In this document: piece by piece, positions 20,798 through 28,969 of the stretch
Layout: each line of letters opens with the position of its first letter
Position numbering within the stretch: position 1 is the first letter of the stretch
From: Collimonas sp. OK412
GTDB lineage: Bacteria; Pseudomonadota; Gammaproteobacteria; Burkholderiales; Burkholderiaceae_D
DNA length: 64,000 bases
NCBI RefSeq assembly: GCF_900112135.1
Contig: NZ_FOLC01000004.1
Coordinates: forward strand, 124,001 to 188,000
Direction of reading: 5' to 3'
Notes under the pieces: model-generated
Told to the model about the DNA's origin: nothing
Databases searched by the model: none
Seen by the model: the letters and a program-made list of their open reading frames with translations, nothing else
Translations under genes and position numbers: made by a program

Positions 20798-20881
20798 GTG
20801 TGCATGTCGTCAATAGTCATCGGTGGCCCGATTCTAGACTGACGGCATGGCGGCGGCAAGCAATCCCGCTTGCAACAGGGC

Positions 20882-21799
20882 TTACCAGCCGAAACGTTCG
20901 CAGGCGCGGCGGTATACCAGGCCGGACAGGGCAATGTCCTCGAGGCCGACACCGATCGCCTTGTAGATCACCAGGTCGTCCGGCTGGCGCCGGTAGGTAC
21001 TGCTGCCGTCGACAATCTGTCCCAGTTCCCACACCTGCTCCCAGGCAAAGGTCCCGGGCTCGCACAGCAGCAGGTCGCCGGCTTCCTGTTGCGCCTGCGG
21101 TTTCCATTCGACCACCAGGGCGTTGGCGCGGGCGATCGCGCGGTCGTCGAGTTCGCGCAGGTTGCCTTTGCTGGCGCCCACTGCCGCCACGAAGGCGCCG
21201 GCTTGCAGCCAGTCGCCGGAAAACAGCGGTGTGGCCGAGCGCGTTACGGTAACTACCACATCGCCGGCCTGGGCTGCTTCGTCGATGCTGACGGCGCGCG
21301 CCGGGATGCCCGTCTGCTGCGTGACCTGCTCTGCAAACTGCTGCTGGCCGCTGCGGCCGGCAATCAGGATCTCCTTGAATTTTCGCACCGCCAGCAAAGC
21401 CGGCACGTGCGAGTGCGCCTGGACCCCGGTGCCGATCACCGCCAGCGTGGCTACGTCTTGCCTGGCCAGGTGGTCGGCGGCGACTGCGGTGGCGGCAGCG
21501 GTGCGCAAGCCGGTCATGGTGTCGGATTCAATCGCCGCCAGAGGCCGCCCGTCTTCGGTGGAAAACAGCACGGTGACGAAATGAAATTTGCCGTTGATCG
21601 TGGTGTAGACCTTGTAACCGGCAATGCCGGCGGCCGGCAGCAACGCGCCCATGCTGGACATCATGACGGGGCCTGCGCTGGTGCGCATCCTGGCCTGCTG
21701 CGCGCCTTGTCCGATGCCGGCGAAAGCCTGGCGCATGGCGTCGATGGCGTCGCCGGTGTTGATCAGTTCCGCGACTTGCTGGTTGGTGATGAGTTTCAT
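20882..21799 (-). CDS. Ornithine cyclodeaminase / mu-crystallin family, probable ketimine reductase
   Basis: The 305-residue protein has the OCD/mu-crystallin fold with a Rossmann motif VIGTGVQAHSHVPALL near residue 125 and the family block DTMTGLRTAAATAVAA. Members include ornithine cyclodeaminase, alanine dehydrogenase and delta1-pyrroline-2-carboxylate (ketimine) reductase. It overlaps by four bases the upstream D-amino acid dehydrogenase gene. That pairing suggests reduction of cyclic imino acids such as pyrroline- or piperideine-2-carboxylate, the products of D-proline or D-pipecolate oxidation. This is inference from context. Confidence 0.82.
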   Translation of the reverse strand: MKLITNQQVAELINTGDAIDAMRQAFAGIGQGAQQARMRTSAGPVMMSSMGALLPAAGIAGYKVYTTINGKFHFVTVLFSTEDGRPLAAIESDTMTGLRTAAATAVAADHLARQDVATLAVIGTGVQAHSHVPALLAVRKFKEILIAGRSGQQQFAEQVTQQTGIPARAVSIDEAAQAGDVVVTVTRSATPLFSGDWLQAGAFVAAVGASKGNLRELDDRAIARANALVVEWKPQAQQEAGDLLLCEPGTFAWEQVWELGQIVDGSSTYRRQPDDLVIYKAIGVGLEDIALSGLVYRRACERFGW

Positions 21800-23079
21800 G
21801 ATGTTCCTTTGCTTGCGCTAAATGAAAAAGGACTGGCGTCGATCGCAGTGGCGCCGCCCGCGATCAGCTGCGCCAGCAGGCTAGCGCTGCCGTGCGCCAG
21901 GGTCCAGCCGAGACTGCCGTGGCCGACATTCAGGTACAGGTTCTTGACCGGGGAAGCGGAAATCAGCGGCACGCCGCTCGGCGTCGTCGGCCGGAATCCG
22001 GTCCAGGGCGACAGGCCGGCGCTGTCCGAAAGGTCGCCGCAGCCGGGGAACAGTTCACTGACGCCGCGTTTCAATTCATCGATGGCGGCAGCCGGTATGC
22101 TGCGGTCCATGCCGACCAGTTCCACTCGTCCTGCAACCCGCAGCCGGTTTCCCAGCCGGGCATAAACGATTTTCCGGGAAAGGTCGGTAATCGACACCTG
22201 CGGCGCCGCGGCCTGCGTGGCGGTGTCGTTCAACGGCACGGTGATGCTGTAGCCCTTGAGCGGATAGAGCGGCAGCGAGAAGCCGGCCTGGCGTGCAAAA
22301 CCGGCGCTGGCGGCGCCCAATGCCAATACGAAGGCGTCGGCGGCTATTTGCTCCTGGCCGGCGTGCACCGCGGTCAAGGCGCCGTTGCGCATTTCCAGTT
22401 TATGGATGCGTTGCGAGTGAGCGAAGCGGAAGCCCGGCTGTTGCGACATGGCTCCGACCAGTTGCCGGCAGAACAGTGCGCAGTCGCCCGCTTCTTCGCT
22501 CGGGGTATACACGCCGCCGGCCCAGTCGCGCTTGGCGTTGGCCAGCGCCGGTTCGATCTGCATGCAGCGTGCGGCGTCGATGATTTCCTGCCGGCAGCCG
22601 TGCCGGGCCTGGAACTCGATTTGCTTGCGGGCGCCTTCCAGTCCTTTGGCGTCGCCGTACATCACCAGCTTGCCGGCGCGGCGGTGCTGGAAATCCAGCG
22701 GCTGCGCCTGCGTCAGTTGCTGCAATTGGCCGCGGCTGAAGAATGCCAGCCGCAGCAGGTCGACGGTGGTTTGCCTGACCCGGCTGGCATTGCAGGCCGC
22801 CAGGAACTTGAACAGCCAGCGCCATTGCGCAGGATCCATTTTCGGCCGCAGCGTCAACGGCGAACCGGCGCTGAACAGGTATTCCGGCCAGTGGGTCCAG
22901 ACCGAAGGATCGGCCAGCGGCGCGACATAGGAGAAACTCAGCTGGGCGCCGTTGCCGAGGCTGGTCTGGCTGCCCGGCAGCGCTTCGGCGTCGACCAGCG
23001 TGACTTGGTGGCCGGCTTCCAGCAGCCGGTAGGCGGAAGTGACGCCGATGACGCCGGCGCCCAATACGCAGATGTGCAT
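21796..23079 (-). CDS. D-amino acid dehydrogenase, DadA-type
   Basis: The 427-residue FAD enzyme begins HICVLGAGVIGVTSAYRLLE, the dinucleotide-binding motif, and ends with LNVGHGSLGWTLAHGSASLL, the C-terminal FAD-contact block of DadA. Such enzymes oxidise D-amino acids to 2-oxo acids and pass electrons to the respiratory chain at the inner membrane. No dadX racemase or dadR is adjacent; instead it is coupled with a ketimine-reductase-like gene, so the physiological substrate may be a cyclic D-amino acid rather than D-alanine. Confidence 0.9.
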   Translation of the reverse strand: MHICVLGAGVIGVTSAYRLLEAGHQVTLVDAEALPGSQTSLGNGAQLSFSYVAPLADPSVWTHWPEYLFSAGSPLTLRPKMDPAQWRWLFKFLAACNASRVRQTTVDLLRLAFFSRGQLQQLTQAQPLDFQHRRAGKLVMYGDAKGLEGARKQIEFQARHGCRQEIIDAARCMQIEPALANAKRDWAGGVYTPSEEAGDCALFCRQLVGAMSQQPGFRFAHSQRIHKLEMRNGALTAVHAGQEQIAADAFVLALGAASAGFARQAGFSLPLYPLKGYSITVPLNDTATQAAAPQVSITDLSRKIVYARLGNRLRVAGRVELVGMDRSIPAAAIDELKRGVSELFPGCGDLSDSAGLSPWTGFRPTTPSGVPLISASPVKNLYLNVGHGSLGWTLAHGSASLLAQLIAGGATAIDASPFSFSASKGTS

Positions 23080-23250
23080 TTGTCTTGTCCTGTCGGGGAT
23101 GTGATATCGCTTGCCGTGCTCTTGCAGTGCACAAAGCCATGAATACTATACGTACGCCTCAATATTCTGTCTCATGCTGTTTTGGCATCGTCGGCAGGGT
23201 TTGATGACGCGAGTGCAATGAAATAGCGCGGGCTGCGGCTCCCGTTGCGG

Positions 23251-23256
23251 TAAAAT
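23251..23256 (+). promoter_or_regulatory. -10 element of rnpB
   Basis: TAAAAT ends eight bases before the predicted 5' end of RNase P RNA. No good -35 sequence is visible 16-18 bases upstream. Confidence 0.5.
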
Positions 23257-23263
23257 GCCGCCT

Positions 23264-23585
23264 GAAGTAAGCCAGACAGCCGCTGGCCGGCGCTGCAATG
23301 CGCCGGCGGGAGGAAGGTCCGGACTCCATAGAGCAGGGTGACGGTTAACGGCCGTCCGCCGTGAGGCGAGGAATAGGGCCACAGAGACGAGCGTATTAAG
23401 TTACGGTGAAACGCGGTAACCTCCACTCGGAGCAATTCCAAATAGGCACGCGTTGATGTTGCTCGCGGAGCGTGCGGGTAGGAAGCTTGAGCGCTGGAGT
23501 AATCCAGCGCCTAGAGGAATGGTTGTCATAACGCGAGGGCGCAAGCCTGGACGTCGTAACAGAATCCGGCCTATCGGCTTACTTC
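23264..23585 (+). ncRNA. rnpB: RNase P RNA, class A
   Basis: This is the catalytic RNA that removes 5' leaders from tRNA precursors. The conserved 5' core GGAGGAAGGTCCGGACTCC lies at 23309-23327, the second core ACAGAATCCGGCCTATC near 23559-23575, and GAGGGCGCAAGCCTGG between them. The ends are fixed by the P1 helix: GAAGTAAGCC at 23264-23273 is perfectly complementary to GGCTTACTTC at 23576-23585. Length, about 322 bases, is normal for a proteobacterial type A RNA. Confidence 0.95.
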
Positions 23586-23596
23586 ATTTTCTTTCG

Positions 23597-23630
23597 GCAG
23601 ATGCAATATCGGCATCTGCATTTTCTTGCA
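23597..23630 (+). terminator. Intrinsic terminator of rnpB
   Basis: GCAGATGC at 23597-23604 pairs with GCATCTGC at 23612-23619 over a seven-base loop, followed by ATTTTCTT. It begins 12 bases after the end of the RNase P RNA. Confidence 0.75.
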
Positions 23631-23722
23631 TGATTTTTTGAATCCGGCGAATCCAGTTGCGGGGCAGTTGCGTATATGACTGTGCAGGCTCCGAAAACTG
23701 ACTTTCTTTCAAAGGAATCATC

Positions 23723-24277
23723 ATGCGCAAACTTACCTATGCTTTGACTTTGTCCGCAACCCTGATTGCCGCCGGCGCGGCTTATGCAGAAGATACCGTG
23801 ATGGTTGGCGGGCAAAGCATGTATCCCAGCAAGGACATCGTCGACAACGCTGTCAATTCGGCAGACCACACCACCCTGGTAGCCGCGGTAAAAGCTGCGG
23901 GCCTGGTGGAAACGCTGAAAGGCAAAGGGCCGTTCACTGTATTTGCCCCGACCAACGCTGCCTTCGCCAAGCTGCCGGCCGGGACGGTGGAGACCCTGGT
24001 CAAGCCGGAAAACAAGGCGACCCTGACCAAAATCCTGACTTATCACGTGGTGCCAGGCCGGTATGGCTATGCCAAGCTTGAAAGCGCCATCAAGCAAGGC
24101 AATGGCAAGGCTGAATTGCCAACCGCCAGCGGCGGCAAGCTGGCCTTCACGCAAAATGGCCCGCACAATATTACCGTCACGGACGAAGGCGGCCATAGCG
24201 CCAATATCAGCACCTATGACGTGAGTCAGTCGAACGGCGTGATCAACGTGATCGATACCGTATTGATGCCTAAATAG
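23723..24277 (+). CDS. Secreted fasciclin (FAS1) domain protein
   Basis: The 184-residue protein has a signal peptide (about residues 1-21, cleavage after AYA) and one FAS1 domain: [21 protein letters not shown] followed within the domain by [19 protein letters not shown], then [11 protein letters not shown] and [13 protein letters not shown] at the C-terminal end. FAS1 domains mediate adhesion; the bacterial single-domain proteins are periplasmic or secreted and of poorly known function. AAAGGAA precedes the ATG. It is monocistronic between the rnpB terminator and its own terminator. Confidence 0.92.
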   Translation: MRKLTYALTLSATLIAAGAAYAEDTVMVGGQSMYPSKDIVDNAVNSADHTTLVAAVKAAGLVETLKGKGPFTVFAPTNAAFAKLPAGTVETLVKPENKATLTKILTYHVVPGRYGYAKLESAIKQGNGKAELPTASGGKLAFTQNGPHNITVTDEGGHSANISTYDVSQSNGVINVIDTVLMPK

Positions 24278-24302
24278 TCATAAGACAGGTAGGCGGTCTC
24301 AG

Positions 24303-24332
24303 GCGACGGCATTCTCTCCGTCGCTTTTTTTT
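24303..24332 (+). terminator. Intrinsic terminator of the fasciclin gene
   Basis: GCGACGG at 24303-24309 pairs with CCGTCGC at 24318-24324 over an eight-base loop and is followed by eight T. Confidence 0.9.
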
Positions 24333-24349
24333 CGTCCAAATGGATTGGG

Positions 24350-24369
24350 TGACGTTTACGTTAACGTCA
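24350..24369 (+). promoter_or_regulatory. LiuR-like (MerR-family) operator before the valine degradation operon
   Basis: A 20-base palindrome with nine of ten pairs matching (arms TGACGTT and AACGTCA). It overlaps a candidate promoter, TTTACG at 24355-24360 and TATTCT at 24378-24383, with a 17-base spacer. Its sequence agrees with the motif reported for LiuR, the MerR-type regulator of branched-chain amino acid catabolism in proteobacteria. No liuR gene is in the window, so the assignment rests on motif and downstream genes. Confidence 0.65.
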
Positions 24370-24447
24370 ATTATTGCTATTCTGCTGGGATAGAAATTGC
24401 CGTCAGCAGCAATCACCCATACCCATCCGATTTGGAGGCAGACCACC

Positions 24448-25608
24448 ATGGATTTCGAATTATCAGAGGAGCAACGCGCGTTCCAGCAGACCGCGCGTGA
24501 TTTCGCAGCAGGAGAACTGGCGCCGCATGCCGCCAAGTGGGATGCCGAAGGCATCTTCCCGACCGACGTCATCGCCAAGGCGGGCGAACTGGGTTTCTGC
24601 GGCTTGTACACGCCCGAAGAAGCCGGCGGCCTGGGTTTGTCGCGGCTGGACGCCACCGTCGTGTTCGAAGAACTGGCGCGCGGCTGCACCTCGACCACGG
24701 CCTACCTGACGATCCATAACATGGTGAGCTGGATGATCGCCAACTGGGCCACGCCGGCAGTGCGCGAAGCCTGGTGCGGCAAGCTGGCGAGCGGCCAGAA
24801 GCTGGGTTCCTACTGCCTGACCGAACCGGGCTCGGGCTCGGACGCTGCCTCCCTGAAAACCAGCGCGCAGCTGGTTAACGGAGAGTACGTGATCAACGGC
24901 TCCAAGGCGTTTATTTCCGGCGCCGGCGCTACCGATGTCCTGGTCTTGATGGCGCGCACCGGCGCCGGCGGCGCCCATGGCGTGTCGGCCTTCGTGGTGC
25001 CGGCAGATACGCCGGGCATCAGCTATGGACGCAAGGAAGAAAAAATGGGCTGGAACAGCCAGCCGACGCGCACCATCAGCTTCGATAACGTGCGGATTCC
25101 CGCCGATCACCTGCTGGGACAAGAGGGTGAAGGTTTCCGCCTGGCGATGCGCGGCCTCGATGGCGGCCGCATCAATATCGCTACCTGCTCGGTCGGCACC
25201 GCCCAGGCGGCACTGGATGCAGCACATGCATACATGAGCGAGCGGCGGCAATTCAACCGGCCGCTGTCGGATTTCCAGGCGCTGCAGTTCAAGCTGGCCG
25301 ACATGCAGACCGAGCTGGTGGCCGCGCGCCAGATGGTGCGCCTGGCCGCCTGCAAGCTGGACGCCAAGGATCCGAATGCGACGACATATTGTGCGATGGC
25401 GAAACGCTTTGCCACCGACATCGGCTTCCAGATCTGCAACGAAGCGCTGCAGATCCACGGCGGTTACGGCTACATCCGGGAATACCCGCTGGAGCGCCAT
25501 TTCCGCGATGTGCGCGTGCACCAGATCCTGGAAGGCACCAACGAAATCATGCGCGTGATCATTGCCCGCCAATTGCTGAGCAGCGCATCCAACGAGGACA
25601 TCCGATGA
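24448..25608 (+). CDS. Acyl-CoA dehydrogenase, probable isobutyryl-CoA dehydrogenase
   Basis: The 386-residue flavoprotein has the normal acyl-CoA dehydrogenase layout: YCLTEPGSGSDAASLKTSA, the middle beta domain with EEKMGWNSQPTRTISFDNVR, and the C-terminal LQIHGGYGYIREYPLERHFR with QILEGTNEIMRVIIARQLL. The TTTGGAGG ribosome-binding sequence before 24448 fixes the start. Its two translationally coupled neighbours are an enoyl-CoA hydratase and a 3-hydroxyisobutyryl-CoA hydrolase, which makes isobutyryl-CoA (valine pathway) the most likely substrate. Confidence 0.9.
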   Translation: MDFELSEEQRAFQQTARDFAAGELAPHAAKWDAEGIFPTDVIAKAGELGFCGLYTPEEAGGLGLSRLDATVVFEELARGCTSTTAYLTIHNMVSWMIANWATPAVREAWCGKLASGQKLGSYCLTEPGSGSDAASLKTSAQLVNGEYVINGSKAFISGAGATDVLVLMARTGAGGAHGVSAFVVPADTPGISYGRKEEKMGWNSQPTRTISFDNVRIPADHLLGQEGEGFRLAMRGLDGGRINIATCSVGTAQAALDAAHAYMSERRQFNRPLSDFQALQFKLADMQTELVAARQMVRLAACKLDAKDPNATTYCAMAKRFATDIGFQICNEALQIHGGYGYIREYPLERHFRDVRVHQILEGTNEIMRVIIARQLLSSASNEDIR

Positions 25609-26396
25609 TGGCTAACGCTACCTACACCAACCTGCGGCTGGAAATCATCGGCCACACCGCCGTCGTCACGATGGCCAATCCACCGGCCAATACCTGGACC
25701 GGCGCCGCCCTGCGCGACCTGACGCGCCTGGTCCGGGACTTGAACGCGGACAAGGATATCTACAGCCTGGTGCTCACCGGCGAAGGCGGGAAATTTTTTT
25801 GCGCCGGCGCCGACCTGAAACTGTTCGCCGATGGCGACAAGGTCATGGCGCGCGAAATGGCGCGCCGCTTCGGCGAGGCATTCGAAACCCTGTCGGGCTT
25901 CCGCGGCGTCTCGATCGCCGCCATCAACGGCTACGCCATGGGCGGCGGTTTGGAGTGCGCGCTGGCCTGCGACTTGCGCATCGCCGAGGAGCACGCGCAG
26001 ATGGCTTTGCCCGAGGCTGCGGTCGGTTTGCTGCCTTGCGCCGGCGGCACCCAGAACCTGCCGTGGCTGGTTGGCGAAGGCTGGGCCAAACGCATGATCT
26101 TGTGCGGCGAGCGGGTCAATGCCGAAACGGCATTGCGCATCGGCCTGGTCGAAGAAGTGGTCAAGCAGGGCGAAGTCAGGCAGCGCGCGCTGGCGCTGGC
26201 CGAGCAGGTTGCCAAGCAGAGTCCGTCCAGCATCAGCGCCTGCAAGAAACTGATCCAGGGCGCGCGCAGCAATCCCCTGGCGAATTTGCTGCCGGTGGAG
26301 CGCGAATTGTTCCTCGACCTGTTTGATACCCAGGATCAAAAGGAGGGCGTGAATGCCTTCCTGCAAAAGCGTCCGGCTGTGTGGAGCAATCAATGA
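25605..26396 (+). CDS. Enoyl-CoA hydratase, probable methacrylyl-CoA hydratase
   Basis: The 263-residue crotonase has both catalytic glutamates: one in AMGGGLECALACDLRI, one in LPEAAVGLLPCAGGT. The oxyanion-hole segment is FCAGADLKLF. In this operon the expected job is hydration of methacrylyl-CoA to 3-hydroxyisobutyryl-CoA. The start ATGATG overlaps the dehydrogenase stop, so translation is coupled. Confidence 0.88.
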   Translation: MMANATYTNLRLEIIGHTAVVTMANPPANTWTGAALRDLTRLVRDLNADKDIYSLVLTGEGGKFFCAGADLKLFADGDKVMAREMARRFGEAFETLSGFRGVSIAAINGYAMGGGLECALACDLRIAEEHAQMALPEAAVGLLPCAGGTQNLPWLVGEGWAKRMILCGERVNAETALRIGLVEEVVKQGEVRQRALALAEQVAKQSPSSISACKKLIQGARSNPLANLLPVERELFLDLFDTQDQKEGVNAFLQKRPAVWSNQ

Positions 26397-27556
26397 TGGC
26401 AGAAGTAAAGATGACGGCGGCGCCGGCCTTGTTTGAAGAGCTGGCGGCCGAAAATGGCAAACGCATCGGCGTCGCCACGCTGAATGTCGAAAAGACGCTG
26501 AATGCGATATCGCTGGAAATGGTGGATCTGCTGGACCAGCAATTGCGGGCGTGGGCGGCCGATCCGCAACTGGTGATGGTGGTGTTGCAGGCTGCCGGCG
26601 AAAAGGCTTTTTGCGCCGGCGGCGATCTGCAGGGTTTGTACCGCACCATGCTGGACCAGCACGCTGCAGATAAACAGGAAGACATCCGCAGCAATACTTA
26701 CGCTTGCGATTTTTTCGAGCGCGAATACCGGCTGGACTACCTGATCCATACTTTTCCGAAACCGATCCTGGCCTGGGGCCATGGCATCGTGATGGGCGGC
26801 GGCATCGGCCTGATGGCGGGCGCCAGTCACCGCGTGGTGACCGAGAAGTCGCGGCTGGCGATGCCGGAGATCACGATCGGCCTGTATCCGGATGTGGGCG
26901 GCACCTGGTTCCTGAACCGCATGCCGGGCCAGGCCGGTTTGTTCCTGGCCTTGAGCGGGGCCTCCATCGGTGCGGCCGACGCCGTTTTTGCGCGGCTGGC
27001 CGACTACCAGGTCAGCCATGCGCAAAAGCAGGCGGTGCTGGCTGCCTTGCTTAACCAGCCTTGGGATGGCAGGCAGGATGATGTGTTGCTGAGCCGGGTT
27101 CTGCTGGATGCCCAAGGTCAGGGCGCTGCTGCTTTCGAGGCAGCTCCGGTTCCGCTGCAGCAGCATTTCGCATTGATCAACCGGCTGTGCAGCGCACCGA
27201 CCCTGGCGGAGGTGGTGGATAATATCGTCACGCTGGAAACCGAAGACCAGTGGCTGCAAAGAGGCATCGCCACGCTGGTCGCCGGCAGCCCCGGCTCGGC
27301 CTGGCTGTCGCACGCCCTGCAGAAACGGGCGCGGCACATGTCGCTGGCGGAAGTGTTCCGCCTCGAATATGTGGTTTCTCTCCACTGTGCCGCCCGCACC
27401 GATTTTGCCGAAGGCATCCGGGCCCTGATCATCGACAAGGACCGCCAGCCGAAATGGCAGCCGGCAACCTTGGCCGAAGTCGCAGACGATTGGGGCCAAG
27501 GTTTTTTCGCCAATCCATGGACAGAAAATAATCATCCGTTGGCGGATTTGATTTAA
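26393..27556 (+). CDS. 3-hydroxyisobutyryl-CoA hydrolase
   Basis: The 387-residue crotonase-like protein is longer than hydratases and matches the HIBCH family: FCAGGDLQGLYR, GHGIVMGGGIGLMAGASHRV, and MPEITIGLYPDVGGTWFLNR. It releases free 3-hydroxyisobutyrate from the CoA ester during valine breakdown, avoiding build-up of reactive methacrylyl-CoA. The start overlaps the preceding stop. The next enzymes, 3-hydroxyisobutyrate dehydrogenase and methylmalonate-semialdehyde dehydrogenase, are not in the window. Confidence 0.92.
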   Translation: MMAEVKMTAAPALFEELAAENGKRIGVATLNVEKTLNAISLEMVDLLDQQLRAWAADPQLVMVVLQAAGEKAFCAGGDLQGLYRTMLDQHAADKQEDIRSNTYACDFFEREYRLDYLIHTFPKPILAWGHGIVMGGGIGLMAGASHRVVTEKSRLAMPEITIGLYPDVGGTWFLNRMPGQAGLFLALSGASIGAADAVFARLADYQVSHAQKQAVLAALLNQPWDGRQDDVLLSRVLLDAQGQGAAAFEAAPVPLQQHFALINRLCSAPTLAEVVDNIVTLETEDQWLQRGIATLVAGSPGSAWLSHALQKRARHMSLAEVFRLEYVVSLHCAARTDFAEGIRALIIDKDRQPKWQPATLAEVADDWGQGFFANPWTENNHPLADLI

Positions 27557-27627
27557 CGTCGATGCACTTATAGACCTTCGATAAATCAGCGTTATCCTAT
27601 TCGTTCGTTTTCCATTCGGGGGCAGAT

Positions 27628-28086
27628 ATGCAACGACGCAACATACTATTGACAATGTTCTCATCAATCGGCGCGGCAGCTGTCCTTGCCGGCACCGCGT
27701 CGCGCGCCAATGCGGCAAGCGCTGCGGGCGTGGATAAAGCCAAGGTCGCCTATCACCTGAATGAACTTGATAAAGCCGGTTTCGTACTCGGCAATATCCA
27801 GAATCATTTCGACGGCATGGGAGGGCCGGACCGGGTCAAAATCAATCTGGTCATACATGGCGCGGCGCTCAAGGCGTTTTACTCAACACAGGCAAGCCCG
27901 GAATTGAGCGCGCAGGTGGCCGGGCTGGCAAAAATGGGACTCGGGCTGAGTGCCTGCATCAATACGATGAAGGCACAGAACGTATCGCTGAAGGATCTGC
28001 TGCCAGGTTTTACCGTTGCCGATAAAGGCGCAGTTGTGCTGCTCGCCGATCTGCAGTCGCAGGGGTACGCTTATTTGAAGCCATGA
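27628..28086 (+). CDS. Secreted DsrE-family-like protein
   Basis: The 152-residue protein has a signal peptide with two arginines (QRRN at residues 2-5) and a hydrophobic stretch ending near TASRANA, so export by Tat or Sec is possible. The mature part resembles the DsrE/DsrF-like family: VDKAKVAYHLNE, KINLVIHGAALKAF, a single cysteine in GLGLSACINTMKAQNVSLKD, and GAVVLLADLQSQGYAYLKP at the end. Related cytoplasmic proteins relay sulfur; the role of the exported versions is not known. It stands alone, just upstream of the oxidase region. Confidence 0.75.
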   Translation: MQRRNILLTMFSSIGAAAVLAGTASRANAASAAGVDKAKVAYHLNELDKAGFVLGNIQNHFDGMGGPDRVKINLVIHGAALKAFYSTQASPELSAQVAGLAKMGLGLSACINTMKAQNVSLKDLLPGFTVADKGAVVLLADLQSQGYAYLKP

Positions 28087-28473
28087 CGGGACTGGAAATG
28101 ATTGGCCGCATCGCGCAGAAAATCCGCATCTAGCTGGATTGGCGACAATAAATCGACTCTGACCCTAATTAATTCCAAGCCTTGTCGGGGGAGGTCGGGA
28201 TGCGGTGCGGGTTGTCGATATGGCGTATATCTGCTGATCGGGTTCTCGTCGGTATAATAAATTTCTTATATGAAACATATCGATGGGGCGATAATTGGAT
28301 GGCTTGCCGTGGAGGAAAGCGGCGGCGCACAAGGGTGAAAGCGCGGTTTTCAGGGCGTGCGCGCAGCGGGTATAAGGATTTGATTCTCCTTGATAACATC
28401 TTCGGTTACCCCTTATACTTCGAAGGTTTTAGCTTGTGCGTACAGGCGACTTGCTCGGTGTCGATAGTGCATC
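28087..28473 (+). promoter_or_regulatory. Long non-coding leader before DUF2244-cox genes
   Basis: This 387-base stretch has no convincing gene. A perfect -10 hexamer TATAAT lies at 28253-28258, without a clear -35. If used, it would give a leader of about 210 bases. Within it GTATAAGG (28370-28377) can pair with CCTTATAC (28411-28418), while AAGGA (28374-28378) can instead pair with TCCTT (28387-28391). The two hairpins exclude each other. A regulatory leader is inference. Confidence 0.35.
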
Positions 28474-28920
28474 ATGATTAAGCGAGAATGGGACTTGAGG
28501 CGTAACTGCGCAATCGCGCCGCGCCAACTTGGTTTTTTCTATGCAATCCTCTGTGCCACGTCGTTTGCCGTGGCAATCGGCTTTACCTTGCGCGGCGCCT
28601 GGTTTGTCCTGGTATTTGCGGTCCTGGAAATGTCGGCGGTTGCCGTCGCATTCCTGGTCTATGCAAGGCATGCCACGGACCGCGAGCACATAGCGATGCT
28701 GGACGATTACCTGCTTGTGGAAGTGATACAGGCACAGGAAGTTCGACGATTCAAGCTGGATCTGCATTCGATCCGGATTGCGGTGCAAGAGACAAACAAG
28801 GGCCTGATAGACATCGAGGCGCTTGGCACCAGGGTTGAAGTAGGGCAGTTTTTGACGAAATGGAAGCGGCGCGAGTTTGTTCTGGAGCTGCGGCAGGAGC
28901 TACAGCGTACAAGTGTCTAG
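28474..28920 (+). CDS. DUF2244 integral membrane protein
   Basis: The 148-residue protein has two adjacent membrane helices (about residues 22-65), preceded by the basic N-terminal KREWDLRRNCAIAPRQLG and followed by a cytoplasmic-type C-terminal domain with RFKLDLHSIRIAVQE. This is the DUF2244 pattern. The gene commonly precedes cytochrome c oxidase genes in betaproteobacteria, and here coxB follows 49 bases later, which suggests a part in oxidase assembly or its regulation, unproven. Confidence 0.82.
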   Translation: MIKREWDLRRNCAIAPRQLGFFYAILCATSFAVAIGFTLRGAWFVLVFAVLEMSAVAVAFLVYARHATDREHIAMLDDYLLVEVIQAQEVRRFKLDLHSIRIAVQETNKGLIDIEALGTRVEVGQFLTKWKRREFVLELRQELQRTSV

Positions 28921-28969
28921 TGCCTAGTGTTGAACATCATAATTATAATTTTGGGCTTTTGAGGAAATC

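Noticed and set aside
20856-20873. Hairpin GCAAGC/GCTTGC as terminator of the dadA pair
   Set aside because: A six-base stem without a T-run on the relevant strand; too weak to call.
28182-28481. 99-codon reading frame in the gap before DUF2244
   Set aside because: No ribosome-binding site, no family pattern, and the region has promoter-like and hairpin features. It runs into the DUF2244 start in another frame. I treat the gap as non-coding.
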